Source: Pagrus major (lineage: Eukaryota > Chordata > Actinopteri > Spariformes > Sparidae). Taken from it: 64,000 nt of DNA. Location of the stretch: contig NC_133221.1 in NCBI RefSeq assembly GCF_040436345.1, forward strand, positions 22,082,665 through 22,146,664, read 5' to 3'. This document shows, piece after piece, positions 42,701-56,500 of the stretch. Each line of letters starts with the position of its first letter. Position 1 is the first letter of the stretch. The position numbers and the translations under genes are program-made. The notes beneath the pieces were generated by a model that searched no databases, was not told where the DNA came from, and saw nothing but the letters and a program-made list of their open reading frames with translations.

Positions 42701-45700
42701 GCACATCAATAAAAATGGTTGGTAGGCTGTTGATTCAGAGCAAACTTAATTGTCATAAAGCTATATCCACAATGAAAAATCAGGATGGACTATGGTAATA
42801 TCAAATTTACTGGCTACTTATATTAAGTTACTATAATTTTGGTGGAGTCTCAATGAAGTTAACCAATAGTGAAGCCTGTTCGTGGGCCATGCTTATACTC
42901 ATTGAACTTGAGTTACATCCAGTACCTACTACTTTCAGTAACAAGATTGTACTTGTCAAACGGAAAATCCAAGTGTGTGGGGTGTTACAATGGTAGAGGG
43001 CTCAGTGGGGCAGTCAGCAATGGGTCGGCTCAACCCAAGTAAGACATGTAAATACCACATGTATTGCTAATATTAATCAGACTTAAACGAGCAAAATTTG
43101 TGAGAGAATCTTGATGTCTATATGGGTACATTTCCAGTGTATTGCCCAGCTCTACATATCATATTGCTTCAGTATGCATTCAAAATTAGGGTTATATCTT
43201 CAAGAGTAAAGACACACTTCAGACTAAAAATCGTCCTCACCTGCAGTGGGATTTCCTTGGGAAGACATCGCAACATCAGTGGTACGGTCAGAGGAGTAGC
43301 CCTCCCCCTGGGGCACTGTGGAAGATGCTGCGAGAAGGGCCAAGACATGGTTGCTAAGATCAAGAGGCTTCGGGGAGCTGGATATCGCCACAGAAACACT
43401 GCCTTGAGAATGACTCAGGTCCACTGATGTCCCCACAGTGCCCTGTGGTGACGTTTCCTGCAATGGTGACTGGGAAACAGAGTCTATTGTAGAAATGTGA
43501 TTCTCAGTTGGTTGATGCTTGTCCGAGAGACTAGGGGACATGTGCTGAGATGGGCTGCTGCTGTTGTGTAAAGCTAAATGTGAGTTGGGCAGCATTGTAG
43601 AAGAAGGTGAATGTCTCTGTAGAGGACTGGATTTAGTAGACCGAGGATGTGATGGAGACTGCACTGATCTGAACTGAGAGGAACTGGGAGGGGGAGAATG
43701 CGGCTGTGGCACCGAGGGTAGAGGATTAGTGTTACTGGTTCGGCACGGTGACTGAGTCTGTCGGTGCGTGATGTTGGAATGAGGGGTGGGTGAAGAGGGT
43801 GATAGTCTGGGGCTGTGTTTATTAGTGTGTCCACCTCCTTCAATAGACACAGATCCTGGCTGAGCTGAAGCAGAGTTAGATGCTGAGGCTGTGGCCTGTG
43901 CATTCTGAACACTGAGCAGGTGTAACAGAGCAGACAGGGGCTGGGTCTGAGAATCCAAGCTGAGAGGTGCAGGTGTCAGGTGTGTAGTGAAATCCAGAGC
44001 CTCATTTTGACGAGGAAGCCTGGAAAGGTGTGCTATCTGACGGGCAGCAGGGAGCCTTGGCGTCTGCCCAGGGAGTAGATGATGATGGTTTTCTAACATG
44101 ACAGCATTCTGGTTCTGCACAGCTGAGGTAGAGGATGAGTGCGAGGAGGAGGAGGGGTAGGAAGAGGAAGAGGAGGACAGGTTGATAGCTGTAGCAGAAA
44201 CGGCATCTCCTGGTGGTGTCTTCCGTGGCCCATTAGCCAGCTGCTGGGTGTCTCTAAGCATGCTGAGCACTGTGGGAGATCGCCGCTGCCTCTTCCTGTG
44301 CGATGCATTGCGCTCTCCTGTGGGAGGCAGGTGGGGCAAGGAGGAAGCCAGGGACTGGGCCAGAGAGTGGGATGGAGGAAAGAGGACGGAGGAGGCTGAT
44401 GCAAGGGAGGGGTGGGGAGGCCTAGAAGAAGCGATGGAGGAAGGAGGGTGGCTGTTATGTAAAGTGCTGTTTGTTACCTTTGATGACGGCTGCTGCTGTG
44501 CCTCTTTCAAGACCTCCAGTGAAGAGGGCAAGCTCACCGGGTGGCTGGCCACATTTGAGCTCTGGCCCTGGGTTATCTGGTTAGACAGCTGAGCCTTGGC
44601 AGCCGCAGAGAGCAGGCTACTCGCAGGGAAAGAAGCTGGGTGTGGCAGCTTGCTGTGATGGCTGTGGTGTTGGTTCAGAAATGGCCCCAGAGGTAAACTA
44701 GAAGGCCCTGCCGAGCTCAGCTCAAAACTTGGTGGTCCTGAGCTGGGATTCGGACTGTTGGTGCTCTTCAAGGGCTTGGAGGAGAGAGCATGAGGGTTGC
44801 TACTGCTTTGGTTGGTCAGTAAGGAGGGGTTATTAGGGATAAGGAGGTGATGGTTATTAGTGCTGCTGTTGCCTGAGTTCTTAAACTGCTCCAAGATGTC
44901 TTCCAGCTTGTACTTGGGGAAGTGGGGGCTGGGGTTTGGGGAGAGAGGAGAGTGTGGCGAGGAAGAGGTGGATTTCCTCCTCTGAGACATGTTACTTCCC
45001 ATCAGTCCTCCTCCTGATGGCGCTGCTATTGAGCCTCCTCCATGATCAGAGAGAGGGGAAGGAGAGGCTGAGGGGTGGCGGGAGCGCTGGTGAGGAGACA
45101 CACAGTTCATGTTATGGACAGAGGGGGAGAGGGAGGGAGACGGAGAGAGGGGGGAGCCTGCCACAATGACACCATGAGGATGATGAGCGTGAGTCTGTGC
45201 TCCTCTTCCTCCTCCACCCATGGTCATAGGGGAAGAGGGAGGAGGCGAAGAGAGGGGGCCTAGCCGAGGAGAACCCGGAGTCTCCGGGGTTTTGGGTGTT
45301 CTTTGACCTTGACTGACGTTCTGGGGCGTGGGGGTGCGGGGTGACCTCTGTGCAGAACTGTAAGATGGGAATGAGCTGGAGGGAGAGCTGGAGGAGGCAG
45401 GGATAGGAGGAGGATGGTGAAGTCTTCTCAAAGCCTCGAGGGGATGGTGAGAGTTAGTGCCTGTGTGAAGGACCGGGGAGGAACCATTGTAAGGGTAAAT
45501 AAACTGGTGGGAGGATTTGGGGCTGGCACAAGGGTTTGGGTGGAGGTTGCTGTGAGGTCGAGCCGGGACTGGATGGAGTTTTGGATGGTAAATTCCATGG
45601 CTCTCCTCTTCTCGCTCCACGCGTACTCGCTTTGGATCGCGGCTGTCTGCCCCAATGCTCATGTCTGAAGAGGACACACACACAAGAAAAGCATTTACCA

Positions 45701-48634
45701 AGTTGTTGTTACACCAATAAGACAGTATTATTGTATCTTGCATACAGTATATAAGTAATGATGGATAATGGATGTTCTACCATTTTTGATATTTGATTTT
45801 GGGGTAATTAGTGTGCAGTCTTGAGGCCATGCTAAGATCTAAGGACTCTAGTTTGGAGATACTATCAATCATGAACAGTAGATGCTGCAACCTTTCTGGT
45901 TACCCAACCTTATTATTAGCTTCTGTCTTTAGAAACATTCATGCGTTTGTGAAAGCAGAAAGGGTTTCAAAGTATGAAACGCAAAAACATTATTCCCTTA
46001 TGCAGAAGCCCATTTACATTTTGGATGATGTGATGAGGAAACTGCAGCAGAGTGAGACCTAACTCACTCTAACCACAGATGTTCAGGGTGTTTAAGTTTA
46101 TTTCCCCAATACTGTTTGTGCCCTTTCTTGGATCTGTGTTAACTGAATACAAATTAGCGAGACAGAAGATAATGGGACAAAATAACCAAATAAGTCAAAT
46201 AATAAACAGACTTAAGAAAAATGAGGATGGGGACTGCAGTGATTGAACCATTCACACACTGTGAGTTTGCTCTCTGAATATATTGATGGATAAAAACTAC
46301 AGCAAGACAATACATGTGAGCAATCAAGGTATCCACAAACCATACATCATGATCTTTGCTAAATGTCTTCTTAAGTACATTACTGCTGTTTAAATATCAC
46401 TCATTTAAATTCTGTGCGTCTATCAGCAGCTGCACTGACCAGCACTCATTTTTTTCAATCCCCCGCCCACCTGCTCCCGCAGGACTTCTGACCATCACTG
46501 CCTTCTCTAGACTAACAGATACCCCATCCCACTCCCGCCCACTCCTGCAGTGCTTCTGATCACACACAACATCAAAAATATTTGCTAGTGAAAATCTGTC
46601 CGGCCCTTCCTACAGAAAAAACAAGACACATTTAGTTTTATTAATTTGCTGTGGGCAGTAGGAACTTAAGTGTATCTAAACATGGATATAAATCATGTCA
46701 CAGATTCTCTGACGGCTAATGTCGAGGGAACAAGAGAACGGGGGGAAAGCTAAATGGAAACATCTGTTTCTGTATGGTGGAGGCATGTGGTTAACTATGA
46801 GACAGTGTATTAACATGCATGGTTAAACCCAATAACAGCCTCTCATACTTTCAGAAATCAAATTTTATCTCCAATTCATCCCACCATGATGATGGCACTG
46901 CCAACCCCAATGTCAAAAGATTTGGTTACAGCCTGACAGAAATGAACTGGATACACCTTATAGGCCGAGTGCATCCACACCAAAACTAAAATGAACATTT
47001 CCTACATGATGCTGAGCAGCATATGTGTTTACCTGGATGATGAAGGTTGGCAAAAGGTAGCTGTGAGGCCTGCATACTCCGACATAGAGCAGCCATCGCT
47101 ACCACTTTCCTGCGGTGGTTACACAGTTTGGTCATGTCCTGCTCTGCTTTGCCTAATGGCTGGCTGTGCTGCTCCACCTTCACTCCCACAGTGAAGTTGA
47201 AAACCTGCAGGATAGCAGATAAAAGAGGATTAGACAGAACACAGAGATAACTCTTAGTATAACATTTAATCAAATTTAGGACAGTTAAGGGCACCAGTGG
47301 GGGAATGTTACACTATAATATGCACAGTCACACAAGGATCATTGTGCACTCTCATTTTTATGAAGAAAAGGTTAGCCATGATTCCAGTGGGACAAAAAGC
47401 TACTCATAGATATTTAATTCACCACATGTGGGGATGTCTGTATCTCCTTCATAATGAAAACCTCACAGTGCTGCAAAGAATTATTATGCTACTTGATTAT
47501 CACTAAGAACTTGACTCAATTTTGCAATTTATCTCCATTAACACACACGTCATAAGCCATTTCAAATCGAGTTTCATACATGACACCAAAATCGAAACAC
47601 ATCACTTTAAAAACATAATCTATTGATCTCAGTATCTGAAGTATTGACTTGTAAAACGAATGCACCACAGTAGTCAAGTGAACTTGAAAAGGTCATTACC
47701 CAGTTGTTAAAATGTATATAAATGTGCATATCCAAGTGTCACAAAGCTATTAAATAATATATTCATAATTTTTCCGTTTATCGCCACTTAAGTACAGAAC
47801 CCACAATGCACTCAAATTTAAAACTTAGACCGGCTTTACCTTATGGATGATGAGTGGACACTCAAGACCACATTTGCAGGTGCCATCAGTCAACAGATAG
47901 GACTTGACCTCGTCCAGAGAGGAAAGGGCAGTGCCACTGGGACTACAGAAAGAAGACGGGGACAAACTTTAACAGCAAACTCAGAACAAAAATAAAAGAT
48001 ATGAGTAAAAGATGCTTTAGCAAGGCCTGCTGTATTAGAGAAACTCTGAAAATAATTCTTCTTATGACGTATTATACACCACTGAATGTGATCTAAGCTC
48101 CCTGTTACCTGTTTTTATGTCTGTCTGGAGAAACTACAGTTACTTGGCTTGTTATGTAAAACATAAATATCTAATGTAACTAAATAAATGTCATATGTTA
48201 CACACATTAAATTTGAGCAAAATCCAAACTAGTGTTCAATAAAATATATGTATGCTAATCCAAAGAAACTCTTCTGCTGTAAACTGGCCAAGGAAAATAA
48301 TGCAAAGGTAAATCTTTATTCAAAGAAAAAAAAAACCTCTCTAAATCTCAAAAACAAATCCACATAAATCCTGGTCATCTTTCCAGGTAGTATCCTATAA
48401 CATTTTGGCACCATCATTCTCATTTCTCCATAATAAAGGATTTAGCTCACACACACCAAGATGCCTTCATATCAACATCAAGTCTGCATATTCTTGCTGT
48501 TTAACTGCACCAACCCACCTGACATAGATCACCTGCCCGCCCTCCACTCTCCTCTGCCAGCCGATGGGGACGTGTATTGCAGTGGTGTGGACCCCATCCT
48601 TGTCCCCACTTACAGTCTCACTGCCTCCCATCAT
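36779..48634 (-). CDS. mbd6: methyl-CpG-binding-domain protein 6 (MBD5/6 family), 11 coding exons, 1,676 aa
   Basis: Exons 5' to 3': 48519-48634, 47840-47942, 47033-47204, 43241-45664, 41573-42579, 41039-41147, 40704-40849, 38681-39442, 38394-38446, 38176-38242, 36779-36850. Phases agree at every junction and the sum is 5,031 bases. The MBD (residues about 18-80) reads [21 protein letters not shown], then [16 protein letters not shown], the MBD5/6 signature; [14 protein letters not shown] follows. Further on are [19 protein letters not shown] and [14 protein letters not shown], both shared with MBD5/6, then long Pro/Ser/Leu/Gln-rich low-complexity segments and a basic tail ([19 protein letters not shown]). 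In this family the MBD does not bind methyl-CpG but recruits the PR-DUB (BAP1) complex. The name mbd6 rests on synteny with kif5a and stac3; some blocks look closer to MBD5. It is much longer than human MBD6 (about 1,000 aa). The start MMGGSE aligns with MNGG of the mammalian proteins. Confidence 0.88.
37735..38155 (+). repeat. dispersed teleost repeat in the last-but-one mbd6 intron region
   Basis: Word order gctaacatgct, tttgctaattagtact, cagttgaggctgacag, aatggcgctagac, gtctgtaccaaatttcatg, aaccacaaatgtgcaactcatggtgg matches the family seen as a fragment at 2634-2818. It lies in the intron 36851-38175. No coding potential or clear terminal repeats. Confidence 0.55.
42116..42260 (-). other. 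mbd6: glutamine-rich segment of mbd6
   Basis: Within the 41573-42579 exon the protein reads [15 protein letters not shown] and continues [17 protein letters not shown], about 20 Gln in 38 residues. It is encoded mainly by imperfect CAG/CAA runs, so it can vary in length. Such tracts are often found in transcription-related proteins. Confidence 0.85.
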
Positions 48635-48658
48635 TTTGTAGTTGCGGCCTGCCAGCAC
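48635..48658 (-). other. mbd6: mbd6 5' UTR part of the first coding exon
   Basis: The acceptor TTCCAAG|GTGCTGG precedes a 24-base leader ending AACTACAAA just before ATGATGGGAGG. Two consecutive ATGs occur. The first is used here because mammalian homologues begin MNGG. Confidence 0.75.
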
Positions 48659-49445
48659 CTTGGAAAAGAAGTCAAATGTTAATAAATCTCTTCTTTAATC
48701 CCATAGAATAAAGATAAACCTATTGAAAGACTTGTGGGTTTTGCTTATTACATATATTACATATGTCTTCTTTCCTTTTTTGCTGGAAAATCTTTGTTCT
48801 GTATTTGAAAAGTCAATGTCAAGGCTCCCAACTTAGCTGAACCTCTATTAAAAATGTATGTATACATGGGACTAGTTTGTTTCATGTATCAGTGTACTTT
48901 GTCGTGCCTCACCGTGAGTCACTGAATAAGTAAACACATGCATGCATAAAATGGATGAACGAATGTCTCTGCTGTGTAGTCTTCGGGATATCAATGTTCT
49001 AATTAAAGCAAGCTGCATGCCGAATGTGTGAGCCACGTTCATCTGATTACACAAAGCCAAATGTCGGCGTCAAACATAAAATATTCCAAAATACAACTTT
49101 GGCACCATGATGAAATCATCCTAGGTTTAACACAATCATCAAGAATACAGACAACAAGGGTTCCTAATAAATAAATTGCACTATTTCAATATCAGTTACA
49201 AGTTTCCTCCCCTGCTTTCTTCTACGATTCCAAAAAGGTTGGGCAAAGTGCCCAATGTTTATATTCCTTATGTATGTGCACACAACAATTCAAGCCTCTA
49301 CAGAATGTTGTCTCAAAAATGTAATACCCAAAATATAATGAAAACATATCATTACAGGGTGTGGCCAAGGCAAAAGAAAGGGCTTTAGGTGTACTTTCAA
49401 GGTAAAGCAATAAAAAATAGAATTGCTGAAGCACATTTAGCATAC

Positions 49446-49679
49446 CTTGTCATCTTTGGGAAGCCAGGATTTGTTTTGGCTAAGGTATCCACTGTCCAAT
49501 GTACATGCTGGTGGGTGAGAAGCACACAGACTGCCAGTAGGACCTGACTTGATGCCCAAACACCTGGACTTTGCTCGACTTTGAGGCAGATCCTCAATTT
49601 AGAGGATAAATCCTGCAGATTTATTTTGTTCAGTTCACATCAGAGGTCTGATGGGGGGTCTTGGATGAAGATGGTGAGC
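49446..49679 (-). other. mbd6: mbd6 5' untranslated exon
   Basis: On the minus strand this stretch has a good acceptor (TTCTTCGCAG|GCTCACC) and donor (GATGACAAG|GTATGC) and lies just upstream of the first coding exon. It contains no frame continuous with the mbd6 protein, so it is called untranslated. Supported by splice signals only. Confidence 0.55.
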
Positions 49680-50264
49680 CTGCGAAGAAAGGGGGAGGTG
49701 GATTATGTAATCTGACAAGTAGAACCAGGGTACATAAGTGATGTAATAAACCATTTCCAGCAATTGATTTGATCCAGGCGTACTTCAAAAAATGATTACA
49801 TGAGATAGATTACTCTCTGATAAAGAATACAACTTCAGAGCAAGCTGCGGCTACTTTGAAGTGGGAGGGTGTGTTTGGATAGGCCCGTGGGTTAACTGAA
49901 TGTTTAGCCACAATATAAGCAGCTGCCTTTCTAGCAAACATCTTACAAGCTAACAAGCTAGCAACTTGAAACGAGCATGAAATAAAATGTTGAGGGAATC
50001 TGTAGATGAGCTATAGTCGACATCTCTGCAGTGTGCAGCCCTGGAACAATATCTCACAAACTACACGAATGATAAACGGCAGACTAGCAGCTAGGCTAAC
50101 AGCTAAGCTAGCAGGCTACCCTACTTTGTACTATGTTGTCGTGACAGCTGTCAGGCGCACAAAACACTCCGATGCAAAAACTCTTGCGTGTTAGCTACGG
50201 TAACGAGAAACAAGCCAGGGAAAATACTGCTTCGCAAAAAACACGATCGCCAGAATGCACTCAC

Positions 50265-50560
50265 ATATTGACAGCCGCTAACTATCGTTAATGTTAGCAG
50301 GACCTATCAACCTTTCTCTGCGTCAGGCTCTCTGTATTGGCGAAGTTTTGGAGTCTTCGCTTTTCTGGCTCGCGGGAGAATCAAGAGTTAGCTGGCTAGC
50401 TAACGGACTAGCCAGAGAATGTTTTGAGAACGGCTGATACTTAAATAAATAACCGGAAAATAAACAATTTCATCATTTAAACCATGCATTGGCGCGATCA
50501 ATCAGCTCTCAGCGTTTATGCAACGTCTGCCAGTCCGATTTAAAAACAAAGGGCAATAAC
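50265..50560 (-). promoter_or_regulatory. mbd6: mbd6 promoter and first non-coding exon (candidate)
   Basis: GC- and CpG-enriched compared with its surroundings. On the minus strand there is a strong donor CAATAT|GTGAGTGC at 50265/50264. The start point is unknown. The frame at 50638-50991 on the plus strand shows no family resemblance and is not called a gene. Confidence 0.45.
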
Positions 50561-52500
50561 GCTTCATTTTACTGCGCCTGAGATCTCGGGGCTAATGCTA
50601 CCAGCTAGGCTAGCAGAGCTAACAGACTGAAATTTACTTGATTCTGGAGTGTCCCAACAAGACTGGAGGATGTCCCGCTCCCGGCGCACAGTTATCCAGC
50701 CGCTGCTTTGGTCTCTGCTCTGCTAAACCGTCTCGCATTCAGATGTATTCCGACAACCATTACGACCCATGTAATCCCAAATTCACAGTTTCCCACTGTT
50801 TTTTTCTTACAGATTCCGAGCAAAAAAATAATGGAGTTTTCTGTTGGGCATGCGCATTGGGCGCTCAGGGAGTATTGTACCCGACATGCACCGGGACCTT
50901 TGTAGTGTTCCAGACAGACATCAGTGCGGAGCTCCTTGATAGAGGACATGATAATGACAGAATGGTAAAAGGCCTCTGCAGTTCACAATAATGGATTCAT
51001 GAGCAGCTGTCTGCACTGAATCTTAGCACAGATACACATTGTTTTGAAATATACAGAAATTAAATATAATAAATACACATTTAAAAAGGCTATGTTTTAA
51101 ATTGTACAATTTATTAATCCATATTGCACACTTTCATTGCCTCGCTGCACCATATAATTATTCCATGCATAGCCCAGTGTTACATTATATGTATGTTATA
51201 TGTCTGTTTGTTGTTTTTCTGTGATTAACATATCTCAGAGAGCATTCTCTGATTTTGGTACAGACTGAATTAGACAACCTAGTAGCATAAAGCAGGCAAC
51301 TGCCCTGGGGCCCCTGACTCTCAGGGGGCCCATATGGCAATTAGCGTGTGGTAATTTCATTAACTACAAATTTGTCTGGTAATACTGTATACACCGTTAA
51401 TGCACAATATGAATAGAAATGACAAGGACCTTGAGGTAACATGTGGTTTGTTACATAATATTGAGGCCCCCTGAACATTACGAGTTGAAATGTAACCTTA
51501 ATTAATTCAGTTTATAATGGTTTTATGTGGAGAAATATCCCTTAAAGGTGACAATGTAGTTTTGGGGGAGACATTTTAAAAGAGGAGAAAAATATTCACC
51601 GATTGTTTTCCATTAAAAAAACATGTCTGATTTTAGTGACCACATGATCCACCTCCTAAGACATTTGTGTGCAATACACCTTCTAGGGACACTACCAGTG
51701 TCGCTGTGACTTTAAACACTTACAACTTCCATTCATGAATCTAGTGTCCAGACAACTCCCCCCGTGCAATCATACCCCTCTGAGAATATTTTGACCAGTC
51801 AACAAAAATGTCACAGAACATTAAACATTTGATTTACTAACTTTTCAGTTACAGTATATCATTTCTATATCTCCAGACATGATGGTGTAAATGATCAGAA
51901 AGTACAATTTTAAGATTTTTAGTCTAAAGAAACATCAGAGGGAGCCTTAAAATGTCTGATATGTGTGTAACTGTATGTAAACTCAGCCTCAGATATTTAA
52001 CCCCCCCGAATTAAAAGATATATTACTGATCACATTACCTCAGTCTCTTGAATTGTAGTCTTGCCTACCACACAACATAACCATAATTTTTATATATTAA
52101 CCATAGACAAAATGCTTTATACAAAGGCGACACACAGGTTTGTGCTTTGTTCTCAGTCTCCGAGGGAATAACAGGATACTGAACACTATGAATGCCTGTG
52201 TGTCTGTGTGTTTCTGTTGTCTGTGAACAAGTGGGACAAGGGGAAAGAGGTGAGTATATGTGTGTAATGAAGACAGAGGGAGAGAAGTATCTGATTTCCC
52301 CTCGTCATCGGTGCTGAGTCCGAGATCCCCAGCTGTCCCAAACAGTCATCTTGACACATGAGTGCTCAGCCTGGCACGCACACAAACATACATACAAACA
52401 CACACACAAAATCATAGGTAAGTACACAAAACACAGACATATAATAGCATCTGAGCACTTTGGAAATCACCTAAAGAGACAATAAAGGGAGTAAAGAAAG
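50561..52500. other. spacer between mbd6 and stac3; no gene recognised
   Basis: The two genes are divergent, so both promoters lie around here. I note a GGGCCCC...GGGGCCC inverted repeat near 51308-51333 and a TTAAAGGTGACAATGTAG MITE-like left end near 51543, for which I found no partner. Otherwise AT-rich non-coding DNA. Confidence 0.4.
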
Positions 52501-52559
52501 AAAGGGCCCAGACAGAGAACCCTGAGGGCTTGAAGTGAGGAGGCAGGTGGGTCGGCTGG

Positions 52560-52687
52560 TTTGTTGGACTCAGATCCACTGGACGTTCAGCACTCCAGTC
52601 AACGCCAGCAGGTCAAGGACTCATTCACAGAGAGATTTACTCACACACTGGATTTTGTCCTCTGAGCTGCCTGAGTTTTGAAAAGAG
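52560..52687 (+). promoter_or_regulatory. stac3: candidate stac3 first exon (untranslated)
   Basis: The stretch ends in a consensus donor AAAGAG|GTACGT and lies 0.8 kb upstream of the exon carrying the start codon, which itself begins after an acceptor (tttttag|gtgcgg at 53517/53518). The 5' limit is arbitrary. Confidence 0.35.
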
Positions 52688-53550
52688 GTACGTTCCAGTT
52701 TGAAGTTTAAGGTTATTCCACTGCAAAAATGTGTTTGCATGACAAAAGCATGTTCATTGAATCTGATTTCAGAAAAGCAGTCACATAAAGCTTTGAAATA
52801 CTAACTGAATAACTGATATATGGAAGATGTTTTTGCCAATTTGCAAATATTGATTTTCATTGCGGTCGTACTTTCTAGAATTTTCTTCCTCTTTTTCTGA
52901 CTGGCAGAGGCACCCAAAATAGCTGTGATGAGATTGAATTTCACAGCCCTAGAATAGTTTGTTGGACAAGTGCACTCGTACAGTATGTGTGTTTGTGTGT
53001 GTACACGAGTGCATAGCAAACTTTTTTTGTTAAGAGTTCATACAGACACAAGATGAACATCCTGTACATGCGTTGGTGTCACTGTGTGTGCTGTGTCTTA
53101 AACAACTATCCACATCACAAATACAATATGTACATGTCATGTAATTCTACTGTGTAGATTTGGTTTAAATCATTATCTTCTCATAGAGGTTGACGGATGA
53201 TAAAACACTGAGCCGAAATCTATTTGATACTTTTTGAATTGATGCCACATGAAGGCCAATATTCTCACATAATAAGAGTTAACATTAAATCATTTTATTC
53301 AGATTCATACACATGGTTTATGTTTTTTGTTGATTTTACCAAACCATGGCATATTACATTTCATATGAGAAAAGACATAGTTTAAAAAAGGCATTTAATG
53401 CAGTGTATTTGTTAAATCCTTGCCATTAATTATCCCCGATAATCACAAATTTACATTATTTGACGCAAAACCTAAAAAAACAAAAACTAATAAATAAATA
53501 TAATTATGTCTTTTTAGGTGCGGCAGTGCTGACATTATCCACCAAACACC

Positions 53551-56500
53551 ATGGACCAGTGAGTACATTTCCTGATATATTGCTTGTCCTATTTTGCCTG
53601 CCTGCCTGCCCGACCCTCTTCACCATCTCCACAAGACTCCATTCAAATTTTAATGTGCTAAACGTTGCAACAGTTCAGACTGAAAGGCAAAAAAACTCCA
53701 AATAATGTTTATCCACATCTTTCACATTCATGTATAATGATAATAAAGAAGCTCAATGTTCATTAGAGAAAATATGTTGTGGGACTCTCCCAAGATGATT
53801 AATCTACACTCAACTATTTGGAGTGGCAATTTGATATCGACACAAAGCATGTCAGGTCAGGTCACTCTATGAGGTCATCCTGTGAAAACCTTGCTGTCTC
53901 AACTTTGTCAAGTTTATGTTAACATGTCCTGTTTAAATGTAAGTATAACATGCTCACCTAGCAACAAACAAGTGTTCAAGTTTTAAAAAAAGAAAGTTAA
54001 CACTTTGGAAAGACAAACTTTTCATGTGAAAGTAATGGTATGTAGTTGCATGATTGGATCTTACTGTTTTTTCTTTGTGTGTGTGTGTGCTTCAGGGAGG
54101 ATGACAAAAACTCGGTGGATATCCATGACAACCCTCCAGCTCCTGACAACGTAGTGAAAGAAGACGGCGACACTGTGAGTGACAGGACCATGTCAACCCC
54201 CCACTGTTAGCAGTGCCATTCCCGGGCAGTTTAAAATAGCCACCAGCTGGGACAGGAACGCAGTGCTGCGTCAATTGGAAAAATATGAGCCATGACTTGA
54301 GTGATTCTGCCTTTTATCCCCCATGGGGGAAGTCACACTGCTGGCTGATCTGTGAGGGACAACCACTTTAGGTTTAGAAAAGTGACTCTTTAAACAACAG
54401 CAGACTGCAAAACTTGTAAAATATCATATGACATAAATGAATATATGTGCATATCCTATACTACACTGCAATGATGATTCAGTCCAATAGAAAAGGTGTG
54501 TAATTCAAAGGCAAATACTAAAGATCAAAACAACTTGTATGCAAATATTTCATACAAATTTGACAATCACTGTCTCCTTCCAAAGATCATGCCAAAATAT
54601 TGTGTGGGATTTACTGGCATCTAGCAATGAGGTCTCTTGAGCCAGTGTTTGTTTTGTTCATTCTGAGCTACAGCAAAAACATGGCAGACTCTATCTAAGA
54701 GGACCCACTCCCTTTATTGATAGTTAAAAGGTTCATTCTAAGGTAACAACACCACAGCGATTCTTACTTTCAGTTGATTATACACTAATGACAACATAAT
54801 TCACTATCATCCACTCCATGCACATATCATTCACATAAACTTAGCCCACATTATCGAATCCTTTCCCCTCTATAGCCAGTGCTTTCCTGGAAGCATCAAA
54901 ACACTGCACGTATTGTGTTTTATATGACTAAGCTATGGTCTTTGTGTGTCCAGGTCTATTTCATATATGAGGAGGAGGTTGAGGTGGAGGAGAAGGAACC
55001 AGAACCTCCTCCACCTGTTGTCATGGTCAACGACAAACCCCACAAGTTCAAGGACCACTACTGCAAGAAACCCAAGTTCTGTGATGTCTGCGCTCGCATG
55101 ATAGTCTGTATGTATCAGAAACTATGTCAGGAAAACACACACAAACATCAAAATATCACATTATACTTTCCTATATATGTGATGTTTTCTACATTTAATG
55201 CTTAACCTTGGTTTCTGATTTACCCCATTAATGTTCCTTTGCTTATTTTTCAGTGAACAACAAGTTTGCTCTGAGGTGTAAAAACTGCAAGACCAACATC
55301 CACCATTCATGTCAGTCCTATGTCGAGTTCCAGAGGTGCTTTGGTAAAATTGTGAGTCTTTTCCCTTTTGATGTCATACGGCTTTATAAAGACACCAGCA
55401 CACAGCAGAATACTAAAATATATACAGATTTCCTCTACTTTACACCTGGTGAGACAGATTTTCAGAACTATAATATTTGGAAATTCTGAAACATTATATT
55501 CTTTACTTGTTTCCTGTAGCCACCTGGCTTCAGAAGGGCCTACAGCTCCCCCCTGTACAGCAGTGACCAACCAGATCCAAGTGAGTCCACTGAATGACTT
55601 CTTTTTATCTATCAATTATTTATTTAATACCTTTTTATTCTGTGAAATTGTACAGTCTATTCGTAAATGTATGTAATTTAATTATCTGTACTAATGCTTA
55701 TTGATCTGACTGCCTTCTTATATTAACCAGACAACCCGAACCGGAACGACCCCGTCTTTGACACCCTGCGTGTCGGCGTCATCATGGCGAATAAGGAGCG
55801 CAAAAAGAATGAAAATGACAAGAAAAATGTGAGTATACGACTTTTTAATCGAAGTGTAACTTAAATTTGCATAATTTCAGTAGAGGAAATTGTTCAAGCA
55901 TGAATCCAGAGATAATGGTACTAAAGCAAAAAAAAAGGATAAGGAATATGATATTTGCGTACCGTGCTGATTATTAATGTTTTCCCTCTAGATGATGATG
56001 ATGATGGAGGAGGAAGAAGAGGAGAACCAACAGCCCAAAGAGAATGAGGAGGGAGGAGAAGGTACAAAGAAACTCTAATGATGGTTAGCTGTGTGGTATA
56101 TACTATGCTAGTTGTGGCCATAATAATCATTTTAAAAAAAGAGGAGAAAAAATATTAAGTCACTCATTCAACAAGGATGCTACATACCTGAAATAGTGAA
56201 GATAACATGAGATGACTCGTTACCCATTTTTAAGTTCATCAAAAGCAAGAAATTTGTTGATGACTCTGATGTCCGATGTTCATACAGGGAAGCCTGATGA
56301 TAAGAAGGAGAAAGGAGGAGACAAAGCAGATGACAAGGTAAGAAAAATGTTAACGAAACATTTCAGTTTTACCCTCAAGCAGATACTAACAGCACTACCC
56401 TGTTTCGCCAACTATAATACTGTATGCATAAATGCTTTTGTTATCAATAGGCTGTCATATGCAGTAGTAACTGTGCTGTTTTGTCAACAGAGTAAGGGTA

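Noticed and set aside
44093-44592. Frames opposite or alternative to the large mbd6 exon
   Set aside because: They are shadows of a biased Ser/Pro/His-rich coding exon; the frame used for mbd6 is open for 808 codons and joins its neighbours in phase.
50638-50991. 117-codon plus-strand frame near the mbd6 promoter
   Set aside because: No family resemblance, and the region is better explained as divergent promoter sequence.
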